From positions 558,001 through 622,000 of the forward strand of contig CAWIKR010000003.1 of the NCBI GenBank assembly GCA_963836775.1: a stretch of 64,000 bases of DNA, read 5' to 3'. This DNA is from DASQPR01 sp963836775 (GTDB lineage: Bacteria; Actinomycetota; Actinomycetes; Mycobacteriales; Micromonosporaceae). The notes beneath the pieces are model-generated. The model saw nothing but the letters and a program-made list of their open reading frames with translations. It was not told the DNA's origin and did no database searches. Shown here one piece after another: positions 35,865 to 44,457 of this stretch. The translations under genes were made by a program, and so were the position numbers. Every line of letters starts with the position of its first letter. Position 1 is the first letter of the stretch.

Positions 35865-36287
35865 CTAGAGCGCCCCGCTCGCCCGGCCGGTGGCATAGGC
35901 GCGGGCGTCGACCGCATCCAGCATCGCGACGCGTGCGTTGTCCAAGGTCCAAGCGGCCGTATGGATGGCGTCGATCGCGTCAGCCTCTGCCGCGTCCGCC
36001 TCATCCGCCGCCATTGCCGCGTCCATCTCTCGGTTTCGCGTGTCGATGTGAGCTTTGACCTCGCCCATCTTGTCGCTCGCGTCGGCCCTCATCTTCGCCC
36101 ACTTGTTCTGGGCGTCGGGGCTCTGCGGACTCTTCTGTGCCTCCCGGGCGGCCCAGTATGTCTCGACCTGGGCCTGGTCGATTCGCTGCCTGAGCTGTTC
36201 GCGTGACTCGGTGGTGGCGGCCCGCACCGTAGACTTCGTTTCTGCGACCTGCTGCTGCAGCCCGTCGAGTTCTGCGGAAAAGTCCAT
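35865..36287 (-). CDS. Conserved coiled-coil hypothetical protein
   Basis: A 140-residue cytoplasmic protein that is almost entirely helical and highly charged, with heptad-like spacing (AELDGLQQQVAETKSTVRAATTE; KWAKMRADASDKMGEVKAHID). The C-terminal segment AWTLDNARVAMLDAVDARAYA is conserved among small actinobacterial proteins of this type as I remember them. No function is known. ATG 36287 is chosen because GGGAGGG lies directly upstream. It may be stress related, since it neighbours HdeD, but that is speculation. Confidence 0.72.
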   Translation of the reverse strand: MDFSAELDGLQQQVAETKSTVRAATTESREQLRQRIDQAQVETYWAAREAQKSPQSPDAQNKWAKMRADASDKMGEVKAHIDTRNREMDAAMAADEADAAEADAIDAIHTAAWTLDNARVAMLDAVDARAYATGRASGAL

Positions 36288-36699
36288 GATCCCTCCCTTG
36301 AGGTGCATCACTCCACGTCAACGCTATCGCCGCTGCCCTTGGCCAGCAGTGGAAACAGTGAAGGCCGGATCCCAGCGCTGAGGGCCGCGTAATTGCCGTA
36401 TGCGGTCTGGCCGCCGACCCGGTCCGACCGGGTCACAGAAGACCGCGTCGATGATGGGTCACATCCAGACGCCAGGTCGATACCGCCAGTGAACCGGACG
36501 AGGGTGGGTCAATTGGCACGTCGTTGGCACGGGTTGCCAAGAATCCGGACGATGCCTAGGTAATCGCCATTTTCGCCGGCACTGCACCAGCGCGTCCTGG
36601 AGGTACTCGATGGACTTTGAGCAATGACCGAGTCGCTCGTGGACGATGCGGCGCTGGTTCCGCGTCGGCCTGGACTGTGGTCGCATTGGCGAACTCGTC
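36288..36699. other. Intergenic stretch, no gene recognised
   Basis: I find no gene or RNA signal between the coiled-coil gene and the IS481 remnant. The terminal inverted repeat of the insertion sequence is not obvious either. Confidence 0.35.
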
Positions 36700-37020
36700 C
36701 TGTGAGTACTCGCCTGCTGCGCACCCGACCCAACCCACTCACCGCAGCCGAGCTCGCCCGACTGCGCGGCGCAAGACCCGCCGGACCAGCACCCAACCCC
36801 GCGACGAGCCGGTGACGGTGCAACGCCGCGCATCCAACACCGGAATCATCATGGTCGTTGGCCAGAAGGTCGCTCTCGGCCGGGTGCACGCCCTCAAGAC
36901 CGTCACCATCGAAGTCACCGAAAGCCAGCTGCAGGTGCACTGCGACGACGGCATCAAAACCTCCGCCGCAATGGCCAACAGCCGATCCGAAACCTTAAAG
37001 CCGGCCGCCCACGCACGGCC
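36700..37020 (+). mobile_element. IS481-family transposase remnant (C-terminal tail, frameshifted)
   Basis: Two frames on the plus strand carry consecutive parts of the C-terminal region of IS481-type transposases: RTRPNPLTAAELARLRGARPAGPAP in the first, then after a one-base shift near 36790 EPVTVQRRASNTGIIMVVGQKVALGR and a final beta-rich HVxExxL-like stretch. The DDE catalytic core and the N-terminal helix-turn-helix are gone. It is a dead fragment marking past insertion inside the island. Confidence 0.6.
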
Positions 37021-37055
37021 AACCAGAAAACCGGCGATCCGATCAACGGCGACAA

Positions 37056-37436
37056 ATGAGCATGATGCGCACCATGGATCGATACGAAGGTCGCGGCTGG
37101 CTCGACTGGTGGGCGAACTCATCCACCAACCTCGGTGGCGTCGAGGTATACGTCGTGAACACACCCACCGAGCAGGGCTGGACCGCACACGGCGAACTGA
37201 TCGACGATCCGACCAGCGAGGATGTCCGCGAAGGCTTCGCAATTCTCTGCGACCTTGATCCGGTCTTCACCCTCCGATTTGACGACGGCAGCACCATCCA
37301 GGTCACCTTCATACCGACTGACCAGGACCGATTCACCCTGGCCGAGTACACCGGCCCGGCTCACCGGCAGCTCAACTACCGCTTCGACCTGTCGGCTCGT
37401 GCTGGACCAGGCCACGAATCAGCTCAAGAGACCTAG
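37056..37436 (+). CDS. Hypothetical protein
   Basis: A 126-residue frame of unrecognised family. The sequence is protein-like: YEGRGWLDWWANSSTNLGGVEVY, then beta-rich FTLRFDDGSTIQVTFIPTDQDRFTLAEY; it is acidic overall with no signal peptide or membrane segment. Three in-frame ATGs lie within the first seven codons, so the start is uncertain. It follows the IS481 remnant and may be element cargo. Confidence 0.45.
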   Translation: MSMMRTMDRYEGRGWLDWWANSSTNLGGVEVYVVNTPTEQGWTAHGELIDDPTSEDVREGFAILCDLDPVFTLRFDDGSTIQVTFIPTDQDRFTLAEYTGPAHRQLNYRFDLSARAGPGHESAQET

Positions 37437-37645
37437 GCACCCGGTTGAACTGCAGGTGAGACTGATCGGTCAACCGTCAGGTGGAACTAGACGTCCTGGC
37501 CGGACTCGGCGGAAGGGCCGGTGTCGACCGCTTCCGTGTCAGGGAACCACCGCGACGCCGAATGCTATAGCGATCGCGGCGCCGACCTTGCCGATTCATC
37601 CGTCGGAGTCCATGGATGTGCGCTGCGTATCGCCGCGGTAGACCC

Positions 37646-37930
37646 TCAGTTTGACCCCCAGCCGGTGGCCCGCCAAGTCCAAAAGGCCTTACGCTCTTCG
37701 TCAGAAAGCTGCTCGAAATATTTGCCTCTGAGCGTGACGGCTGGCGCATCTGTCTGCTCCTTCGGCAGGTAGTCCTTTCTCCACGGACGGGTCTTGAAAA
37801 CCGCCGCCGAGTTACGACGGCTTAAGGTGGTTTGTTTTGCTGACTCCGAGACTGGCTGCCGTGCCGCTTCGCGCCTTGCCCTCGGCATGACGTGGTGGCC
37901 CTCCGACGACGACGGCCTTGAGGTAGTCAC
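37646..37930 (-). CDS. Possible small hypothetical protein
   Basis: A 94-codon minus-strand frame. Only the second half looks protein-like (FKTRPWRKDYLPKEQTD, then YFEQLSDEERKAFWTWRATG). The first half is compositionally poor. No family is recognised and no ribosome site stands out. The remainder of 37437-38324 shows no gene. Confidence 0.28.
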   Translation of the reverse strand: MTTSRPSSSEGHHVMPRARREAARQPVSESAKQTTLSRRNSAAVFKTRPWRKDYLPKEQTDAPAVTLRGKYFEQLSDEERKAFWTWRATGWGSN

Positions 37931-38324
37931 TGCCGCCGCTCGTGTGACAAACAGTGTGACAACGGCTGCCGATTCGCCCGGACGTCTCCGGACATCGGCG
38001 GACCGTTATCGCAGCTCACGGCCGATCTGCCTTCAGGCCGAGAGACCTCCAGATTTTGTTCGGGACGAAGCGGTCGTGGCGCGTTACCTCGTGACCACAC
38101 GGAGACCTCTTGACGGACTTGGCACGAGCTGCTCACCCTCCGCCGATTTCGGCGAATCACGTGTGACGGGACGAACGGCGAGGCGGAGCTAGGTCTACAT
38201 GAAAAGCCGCCGCTGAGACGCGGCTCGATACCCTTTGCGATCGCACGGTCAGAAGTATTACGGAGAGTCCGATGACATCCTGGTCGCTGACCAAAACTTT
38301 GGGGCGTATTAGGGGCGGGCATCC

Positions 38325-38453
38325 GTAGGCAGCCGGAGCCCGCCGCCGTGACCTGGACAAACAGAAACGCTCATGATCACGGCTTCCGCCGATCATGAGC
38401 GTGTCTTGGCTGGTCAGCGATGGTGCCCCTGGCAGGATTCGAACCTGCGCTCC
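38325..38453 (-). repeat. 129-bp direct repeat overlapping the intact tRNA-Arg 3' end (att copy C)
   Basis: This is the right-hand partner of 25142-25270 (two mismatches). It runs from 96 bp beyond the tRNA 3' end into the tRNA as far as the T-arm and part of the variable region. Together the two copies delimit 13.2 kb. Because the intact tRNA is here, this should be the end of the element retaining the functional gene. Confidence 0.85.
38367..38402 (-). terminator. Rho-independent terminator of tRNA-Arg
   Basis: ACGCTCATGATC (38367-38378) pairs perfectly with GATCATGAGCGT (38391-38402). On the minus strand the hairpin starts 18 nt after the CCA end and is followed by a T-rich run (TTTCTGTTTGT). 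The same hairpin is duplicated in att copies A (diverged) and B. Confidence 0.75.
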
Positions 38454-38495
38454 CGCCTCCGGAGGGCGGTGCTCTATCCCCTGAGCTACAGGGGC
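38421..38495 (-). tRNA. tRNA-Arg (anticodon CCG), CCA encoded
   Basis: Seventy-five nucleotides on the minus strand fold as a standard cloverleaf. The acceptor stem is GCCCCTG with CAGGGGC, discriminator A, and CCA is encoded. The D-arm is GCTCAGGGGATAGAGC, the anticodon stem CCGCC/GGCGG encloses CTCCGGA (anticodon CCG, reading CGG Arg codons), and the T-arm is GCAGG-TTCGAAT-CCTGC. The variable loop has four bases. The gene is intact and serves as integration site for the elements to its left. Confidence 0.95.
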
Positions 38496-38712
38496 GCAAA
38501 ATTGCGCCGGTTGCCCCGCGGGACAACCTCAAAAACCTTAGCAGAACCGACCACGAACACCCCAAGCGGATCTCCGTGTGAGGGCGTGGTCGCACCCAAA
38601 CAATAGCAAATCAGACAAGAACGACAGCGACACGTGGTCGCACTCACATCCGACGGGACCGCGAAGAAACCGGACAACCGGCTAAGAAGGGCTCGTCGGT
38701 CTCGCTTCGAGC

Positions 38713-39598
38713 GTGCCGCTCGGCCGGATCGCCGACCGCCGCGACCCGCGGATGATCCGGGCCGGGATTCAGGCGCTGCAGGCGGTGGTCGCCCTCACTT
38801 ACGTGACGGTCGGATCGTTCTGGCCACTGCTGCTGGTCACCACACTCGACTCTGGTCTTCAGACCGCAAACATCGTGGTACGCGCGGCTCTCGTCGCCGC
38901 TGTCGGAGGCGCCAAGGGCCGGGTCCGCGCGTACGCGGTCCTGCGAGTCGTCGCTGCCATCGGCATGGCCGTCGGAGCCGGTGCGGCCGCGGTCGCGGTG
39001 GCGCTCGACACGGCCACGGCATACCACGTCCTGATCGCCGTCAACGCCACCACCTATCTGCTGTCGTCGGTGCTGTTGCTGCGGCTGCCGGCGTTCCAGC
39101 CGGAGCCCAAGCCGGCCGACGCCGCGGGTCACAGTGCAATGCGCGACGCCCGGTTCCTCGGTGTCAGCGTCGGGTCGGCGGTAGTGGCGCTGCATCGCGG
39201 GGTCCTGCCGATCCTCGTTCCACTGTGGATCGTCCAGCACACCGCGGCGCCGAAGGTGGCGATCTCGGTCGTCCTGGTCGTCAACACCGCTGTCAGCATC
39301 GTCGTGACCGTTCCGGCGAGCCGGCGGCTGACCAGCGCTGTACGCGACATCCAACGTCACGCTCTCCTATGAGCTGGCCGCTCCCGGTGCCATCGGCGAC
39401 TACCAGGGCACCAACAACCTGATCACCGGCGTCGCATTCGCGGTGAGCCCGTTGCTGATGACGGCCGTCGTGTTGCGGGCGCCGGATGCTGGCGGCTGGA
39501 TCGGTCTGGCGGTGGCCTTCGCCGTGGCGGGTGCCGTGGTGCCGGCGATGACCCGCCGTGCCGCGGGTCGCGTGGTGCCGGCAGCGGCAGAGTCATGA
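38713..39598 (+). pseudogene. MFS transporter, degenerate
   Basis: Translation from 38713 resembles the middle of an MFS protein: GRIADRRDPRMIRAGIQALQA (motif A loop) and several hydrophobic helices, ending at a stop at 39370-39372. A different frame then continues with ELAAPGAIGDYQGTNNLITG and two helices to a TGA at 39596-39598. The first helix before motif A is absent and a segment between the frames is missing or shifted. It lies directly next to the tRNA on the chromosomal side. Confidence 0.6.
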
Positions 39599-39649
39599 CA
39601 CGCCGCTTGCCGGGCCTGCGGAAGCGAAGCCGGCACCTACGCTAAGGGC

Positions 39650-40171
39650 GTGGCAGTCGAGATCATCTATGAGACGCATTCGCTGACCGAAGACAACGAG
39701 TCCGGACACGCCACCGGATGGCGACCTGGCCGGCTCTCGGCAACCGGCCGCCGCTACGCCGCCGATCTCGGAGCACGTCGAGCCGGCGTGGATGCGGTGT
39801 TCAGCTCCGACCTGGCCCGCGCGGTGGAGACCGTGACGATTGCGTTCGGGGGCACCGACGTGCCGGTGTTCTACGACTGGCGACTGCGCGAGTGCGACTT
39901 CGGCGACCTGAACGGCGCGCCCGTGGCCCAGATGCGCGCCATCGAGCACGTCGAACGTCCGTTCCCAGGTGGCGAGAGCGTCTTGCAGTCCATCAATCGG
40001 GTCTCCGGCCTGTTCGCCGACCTGCCGAGTCGCTGGGACGGCAAGACCGTCCTGATCGTCGGGCATATGGCGACCTGGCGAGCGCTGGAGCACTATCTCA
40101 ACGGCGTGCCGGTCGACGACCTGGTCTCGAACCCGTTCGAGTGGCGCGAGGGCTGGCACTACACGCTCTGA
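39650..40171 (+). CDS. Histidine phosphatase superfamily protein, variant active site
   Basis: A 173-residue phosphoglycerate-mutase-like (histidine phosphatase) protein. The first catalytic block, normally RHG or RHA, reads IIYETHSLTEDN, so His is kept but the preceding Arg is Thr. The second block is present: LIVGHMATWRALEHYLNG, with the catalytic His in VGH. SSDLARAVETVTIAF and the acidic RLRECDFGDLNG are typical. Loss of the first phosphate-binding Arg suggests altered substrate or no phosphatase activity. GTG 39650 follows AAGGG closely. Function unknown. Confidence 0.82.
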   Translation: MAVEIIYETHSLTEDNESGHATGWRPGRLSATGRRYAADLGARRAGVDAVFSSDLARAVETVTIAFGGTDVPVFYDWRLRECDFGDLNGAPVAQMRAIEHVERPFPGGESVLQSINRVSGLFADLPSRWDGKTVLIVGHMATWRALEHYLNGVPVDDLVSNPFEWREGWHYTL

Positions 40172-40191
40172 GACGGTGCAGGACCCGGGCG

Positions 40192-41070
40192 TCAGCCGAA
40201 GAGGGTCCCGAGCAACTCGGCGAGCGCCTTGCCGGAGTCGCCGGAGCTGTCCTTCTCCGGGTTGTAGCAGCCGACCGAGAAACCGATCAGTCCCGGATCG
40301 ACGACCAGGGGAGTCAGCAGGGCGGTCAGCTCGTCGATGGTCAAGCCACCGGGCATCAGATAGTCGGTGGCCGGAAACACCGACTCATCGAGAACGTCGA
40401 CGTCCAGGTGCACCCAGAACGTCTGGCCGGCGGTGGCGAGGGCGGCCGCGGCGACGACCTCGGTGCCGGCACTACGGATCAAATCCGGTGTGGCCTCGAC
40501 CGGAATGCCGACGTCCTCGGGCACCAACGACTTGAGCCCGATGGCTTCCTCGCGATCCCGGGGCCCGATCAGGGCGATCCGCGACGGCGCGACGACCGGG
40601 CGGCCGACCTCGCTGACCCAGTCCCTCGGGCCGGCGCCACAGATCACCGCGATCGGCATGTCGGCCGGTTCACCGGTGGGAGAGGTCTTTCCGTCATACA
40701 TGTCGAGGTGACCGTCGAAGTACGCGAGACCGATCGGTCCGAGTGCGTCGCGGGCTCCGGCCAGCGCGCCGGGCAGCAGGGTGCAGCAGCCGCCGAGCAG
40801 CAGCGGGCGGTCACCATCGGCGATCACGGACGCGACGGATGCGCGTACCGCTGAAGTGGTCGTGGCCACCGCGGGCCAGGCCTTGATCCCGTTGCGCTTG
40901 TCCCGCGCGGTCCCCACCAGGCGGACCGCAAGGTCGCCGCGGTCCTCGCCGGGGATGCCAAGCTCGCGCAGCGCGCTCGGGGCCAGCTCGCAGCCGAATG
41001 GGTCGGCCGACGGTCCGGGAGCGCCGATGCAGTCGATGGGTACGCCTAACGCCACTAGAGCCACGCTCAA
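40192..41070 (-). CDS. Arginase/ureohydrolase-fold protein with altered metal site
   Basis: A 292-residue protein of the arginase/agmatinase/formiminoglutamase superfamily. The first metal motif GGDHS is replaced by GGCCT (LLLGGCCTLLPGALAG); the second, normally DAHxD, reads YFDGHLDMYD; the third, SxDxDxxDP-like, is HLDVDVLDESVFPA. The manganese-binding Asp residues of motifs two and three are kept but the His of motif one is lost, so metal content or activity may differ from arginase. It is convergent to the histidine phosphatase. Guanidino or unrelated amidine hydrolysis is possible; no direct evidence. Confidence 0.82.
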   Translation of the reverse strand: MSVALVALGVPIDCIGAPGPSADPFGCELAPSALRELGIPGEDRGDLAVRLVGTARDKRNGIKAWPAVATTTSAVRASVASVIADGDRPLLLGGCCTLLPGALAGARDALGPIGLAYFDGHLDMYDGKTSPTGEPADMPIAVICGAGPRDWVSEVGRPVVAPSRIALIGPRDREEAIGLKSLVPEDVGIPVEATPDLIRSAGTEVVAAAALATAGQTFWVHLDVDVLDESVFPATDYLMPGGLTIDELTALLTPLVVDPGLIGFSVGCYNPEKDSSGDSGKALAELLGTLFG

Positions 41071-41129
41071 ACGCTAGCGGCAACGGCTGCTCACGTCACC
41101 AGCACGTCTGAGGGATACCCGGATGGTCG

Positions 41130-41747
41130 TCAGGAGCCGAGCGGCTGAGCGCCCAGCGAGGTGAGCAGGTCACGCAGGGTCACAATCTCGGACTGCTGGC
41201 CACCCTTCATCGACTCGGCCAGCTCCCGAACGCGTGAATTGTCTGTTTCCGAGAGCACGCCCTCGACCATGTGAATGCCGCCCAGGTGATGTCTCAACAT
41301 CAGCTGGCAGTAGAGGATGTCGACATCCTTGCCCTTGGCCTCGGTCAGCTTGTTGATCTCGTCGGTCGACGCCATGCCCGGCATCCGACCGTCCGGCAGC
41401 AGCTCATGCGCGCCGTCCGGCATCCATGCCATGGCCGGCTCGGTGCCGGTCGGGTTGAGGTGCCAGTCCTTGAGCCACTCCGACATCATGCCGATCTGTG
41501 CCTGCTGGGTGACCGCGATCGAGTAGGCGAGCTGGCGCACTTCCGGCGTGCTGGCGTTCTGCCAGGCGATCATGCTCATCGCCACCGCCTGGGCGTGGTG
41601 CCGGGACATGTCCCGGGCGAAGCCCGCCTCGGCGGAGTTGTCGCCGGGCATCTTGAGCGAAGGCGTCAAGAGCCCAGCGAAATAACCCGCGGTGAGCAGT
41701 AGGGCCGCTACCAGCGCCCCTACTGCCCAGCGCTTGCGTGCATTCAT
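41130..41747 (-). CDS. DUF305 family protein (ferritin-like fold), membrane-anchored
   Basis: A 205-residue exported protein with an N-terminal signal/anchor helix (about 7-25). It has two similar helical halves, each with a His-rich motif: ARDMSRHHAQAVAMSMIAW and LMLRHHLGGIHMVEGVL. Met and His abundance (MMSEWL, MPGMAS) suggests copper or other metal binding, as reported for some DUF305 proteins. Its ATG overlaps the stop of the DUF3105 gene by one base (TGATG), so the two are made together; this pairing is common in actinobacteria. Confidence 0.85.
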   Translation of the reverse strand: MNARKRWAVGALVAALLLTAGYFAGLLTPSLKMPGDNSAEAGFARDMSRHHAQAVAMSMIAWQNASTPEVRQLAYSIAVTQQAQIGMMSEWLKDWHLNPTGTEPAMAWMPDGAHELLPDGRMPGMASTDEINKLTEAKGKDVDILYCQLMLRHHLGGIHMVEGVLSETDNSRVRELAESMKGGQQSEIVTLRDLLTSLGAQPLGS

Positions 41748-42607
41748 CAACTCTGGCTCGGAGCCGGCGTCGGGTTCGCGCCCGGCTGGCTGTCCGGTGC
41801 GGTGGTGCCGCCGTCAGTGGCGCCCTTGCCCAGGTCGTGCGGGGTGGTGCCGGTCGCCGTGATGTAGCTGCCGGACGAGCAGTCGACACCCGGCTCCATC
41901 GACGCGTTGACCCGCAGGTCCTGGATGAACTGGTTGATGCGGTTGTCGTCGGCGCTCTGCAGCGGCAGCTGGAAGCCCCACGCCTGCAGCGAGATCGGCG
42001 TCTTCAGGCCCGGGTAGGGGCTCATCAGGATGTAGTCGCCGATCGACTTGACCTTGGTCGAGAGCTTCGCGACCTGGTCGGCGGAGAGGGTGGCCGGGTT
42101 GTAGGTGACCCAGACCGCGCCGTGCTCCATGCTGTGTACCGCGTGCTCGTTGGCGATCTGAGCCGGGTAGACGTCACCCGCGCAGCGCTGCCAGTTGTAG
42201 TTGTGGTTGCCGGCCACAGGCGGCGTCACCGTGTACGTGATCGGGCCCCACTGGTGATCGCGGGTGGCTACCAGCTTCGGGTTCGACTTGCGGTAGTCGA
42301 CGATGCCCGCGATGCTGTCCGCCTTCGACTGCCAGCTGCGGCCCTTGTTGTAGTTGTTGTAGATCGCGTAGCCGACGATGCCACCCGCGACCACGGCCGC
42401 CACCGCGATGATCGCGATCCAGCTCCAGTCGCGCTGCTTGGCGACCCGCATCTGTGGCGCCGGCGGGCGCGAACGATTAGCCGAGGCCGAGGACCGGCGG
42501 GTGTCGGGGGTCTTGGTCGAGTTGACCGCATTGGTCTTCCCCGAGACGCGTACGGTGCTGGACGAGCGGTCTTTGCCGCTGCCGCCCTGCGGGGTGCTCA
42601 TGCTCAT
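41747..42607 (-). CDS. DUF3105 family protein, single-pass membrane
   Basis: A 286-residue protein with a Ser/Lys/Arg-rich cytoplasmic N-terminus, one transmembrane helix (about 50-70) and an extracytoplasmic DUF3105 domain. The domain has a conserved His cluster in PPVAGNHNYNWQRCAGDVY and EHAVHSMEHGAVWVTYNP; metal binding is plausible. The tail is Pro/Ser/Thr rich. ATG 42607 is preferred over 42643 because of a GAGG site; ATG 42601 is also possible. It is translationally coupled to the DUF305 gene and is divergent from argS. Confidence 0.82.
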   Translation of the reverse strand: MSMSTPQGGSGKDRSSSTVRVSGKTNAVNSTKTPDTRRSSASANRSRPPAPQMRVAKQRDWSWIAIIAVAAVVAGGIVGYAIYNNYNKGRSWQSKADSIAGIVDYRKSNPKLVATRDHQWGPITYTVTPPVAGNHNYNWQRCAGDVYPAQIANEHAVHSMEHGAVWVTYNPATLSADQVAKLSTKVKSIGDYILMSPYPGLKTPISLQAWGFQLPLQSADDNRINQFIQDLRVNASMEPGVDCSSGSYITATGTTPHDLGKGATDGGTTAPDSQPGANPTPAPSQS

Positions 42608-42710
42608 GTGGCCTCGAAGGTCAAATGGGTGGATTCGGGACAAGTTCTTATGGTGGGACCGCGCTGGGTCGCCACCAAGTCACGGAGTCTACCCCCGCTA
42701 ACATTGATCG

Positions 42711-44363
42711 GTGACTCCCGCCAACCTCGGAATTGCCGTCCTCGACGCCGCCCGCGACGTGTTGATCGAGCGGGGGTTGGATGCCTCGGTCCTGCCCGAG
42801 TCGGTGACCGTCGAGCGACCCCGAAACCCCGAGCACGGCGACTATGCATCCAACCTCGCGCTTGCGGTCGCGAAGAAGGCCGGGGTGGCACCCCGTGATC
42901 TGGCGCAGGCACTGGCCACGCGGCTGTCCGGCACGCCCGGCATCGCCAGCGTGGAGATCGCCGGCCCCGGGTTTCTGAACATCCGCCTGGACGCCGCCGC
43001 GGCCGGTGAGACCGCGCGGGCCATCGTGACCAAAGGCATCGCCTACGGCTCCTCGACGACGCTCGCCGGGCAGAAGATCAACCTGGAGTTCGTCTCGGCC
43101 AACCCGACCGGCCCGGTGCACATCGGCGGGGTCCGCTGGGCCGCCGTCGGCGACGCGCTGTCCCGGCTCCTGCGAACGGCGGGTGCCGAGGTCGGCACGG
43201 AGTACTACTTCAACGACGCCGGCTCGCAGATCGACCGGTTCGCCCGGTCGCTGCTGGCTGCCGCGCGCGGCGAGGCGGCGCCGGAGGACGGCTACGCGGG
43301 CACCTACATCACCGACATCGCCAACGCGGTGGTGGCCAAGGTGCCGGGCGTGCTGTCCGAGCCGGACCCGCAGGAGACCTTCCGGGTCGAGGGCGTCGCC
43401 CTGATGTTCGACGAGATCAAGGCGTCGCTGGTCGGCTTCGGCGTGCACTTCGACACCTACTTCAACGAGAAGGACCTGCACTCCCGCGGAGAGCTGCAGC
43501 AGGCCCTGGACCGGCTGAGCGCCCAGGGACACATCTTCGAGGCCGACGGCGCGACCTGGCTGCGGACCACCGACTTCGGTGACGACAAGGACCGGGTGCT
43601 GCGCAAATCCGACGGCGACTGGACCTATTTCGCCGCCGACTGCGCCTACTACCTGGACAAGCGCGACCGCGGTTTCGACCGGGTGGTGATCATGCTGGGC
43701 GCGGATCACCACGGCTATATCGGCCGGATGCGGGCGATGTCCGCGTGCTTCGGCGACGACCCCGACCGCAACCTGGAGATCCTCATCGGGCAGCTGGTCA
43801 ACCTGGTCCGCGAGGGCCAGCCGGTACGCATGTCCAAGCGCGCCGGCACGGTGGTCACGCTCGAAGACATGGTCGACGCGATCGGTGTCGACGCGGCGCG
43901 GTACGCGCTGGCGCGCTACTCCGTGGACTCGCCGATCGACCTGGACCTGGATCTGTGGACCCGGCGCACCAACGACAACCCGGTCTACTACGTGCAGTAC
44001 GCACATGCCCGGATCGCCAGCTTGCTGCGCAACGCGGCCGACCTGGGTGCCGTCCGCACTGATGACTTCGACCCGTCTCTGCTCTCCCACGAGAAGGAAA
44101 ACGACCTGCTCAAGGCGCTCGCGGAATACCCCGACGTGGTCGCCACCGCAGCCGAGTTGCGCGAGCCCCACCGGGTGGCGCGATATCTGGAAAGCCTGGC
44201 CAGCAGCTATCACAAGTTCTACGACGCGTGCCGCGTGCTGCCGCAGGGCGATGACCCGGTCACCGACCTGACCCGGGCCCGCCTGTGGCTGGTCGAGGCG
44301 TCTCGGATCGTGATCGCCAACGGCCTGCGCATGCTCGGAGTGTCCGCGCCCGAGCGAATGTGA
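42711..44363 (+). CDS. argS: Arginyl-tRNA synthetase
   Basis: A 550-residue class I synthetase that charges tRNA-Arg with arginine. The N-terminal Add-1 domain (about 1-100) recognises the tRNA D-loop; the HIGH motif is HIGG at 137-140 (ANPTGPVHIGG), and MSKRAG near residue 373 corresponds to the KMSKS loop. The C-terminal DALR anticodon-binding domain contains YAHARIASLLR. All parts are full length. GTG 42711 is the start. It opens the argS-lysA-hom-thrC gene order. It also serves the tRNA-Arg at 38421. Confidence 0.97.
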   Translation: MTPANLGIAVLDAARDVLIERGLDASVLPESVTVERPRNPEHGDYASNLALAVAKKAGVAPRDLAQALATRLSGTPGIASVEIAGPGFLNIRLDAAAAGETARAIVTKGIAYGSSTTLAGQKINLEFVSANPTGPVHIGGVRWAAVGDALSRLLRTAGAEVGTEYYFNDAGSQIDRFARSLLAAARGEAAPEDGYAGTYITDIANAVVAKVPGVLSEPDPQETFRVEGVALMFDEIKASLVGFGVHFDTYFNEKDLHSRGELQQALDRLSAQGHIFEADGATWLRTTDFGDDKDRVLRKSDGDWTYFAADCAYYLDKRDRGFDRVVIMLGADHHGYIGRMRAMSACFGDDPDRNLEILIGQLVNLVREGQPVRMSKRAGTVVTLEDMVDAIGVDAARYALARYSVDSPIDLDLDLWTRRTNDNPVYYVQYAHARIASLLRNAADLGAVRTDDFDPSLLSHEKENDLLKALAEYPDVVATAAELREPHRVARYLESLASSYHKFYDACRVLPQGDDPVTDLTRARLWLVEASRIVIANGLRMLGVSAPERM

Positions 44364-44381
44364 CGGTGGTCGCCGCACTGT

Positions 44382-44430
44382 GGATCTTGAACGGTTGACG
44401 CCGAAATATGACGACCGGCGTTCAAGATCC
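44382..44430. repeat. Long-range inverted repeat between argS and lysA
   Basis: GGATCTTGAACG (44382-44393) and CGTTCAAGATCC (44419-44430) are exact complements with a 25-nt spacer. No T-run follows. It ends 27 bp before the lysA start. It may be an attenuator, a terminator for argS or a palindromic repeat element; its AAGATC end resembles the core of the 60.6-62.4 kb array. Confidence 0.55.
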
Positions 44431-44457
44431 GCTGATGAGCAACGAGGAGAAGCGCCG

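Noticed and set aside
36700..37020. Intact insertion sequence
   Set aside because: Only the C-terminal tail of an IS481 transposase is present with a frameshift; no terminal repeats or catalytic core.
22074..38495. Complete integrative and conjugative element
   Set aside because: Attachment-like repeats and a GntR remnant exist, but no tyrosine or serine recombinase, Rep or FtsK-like translocase is seen.
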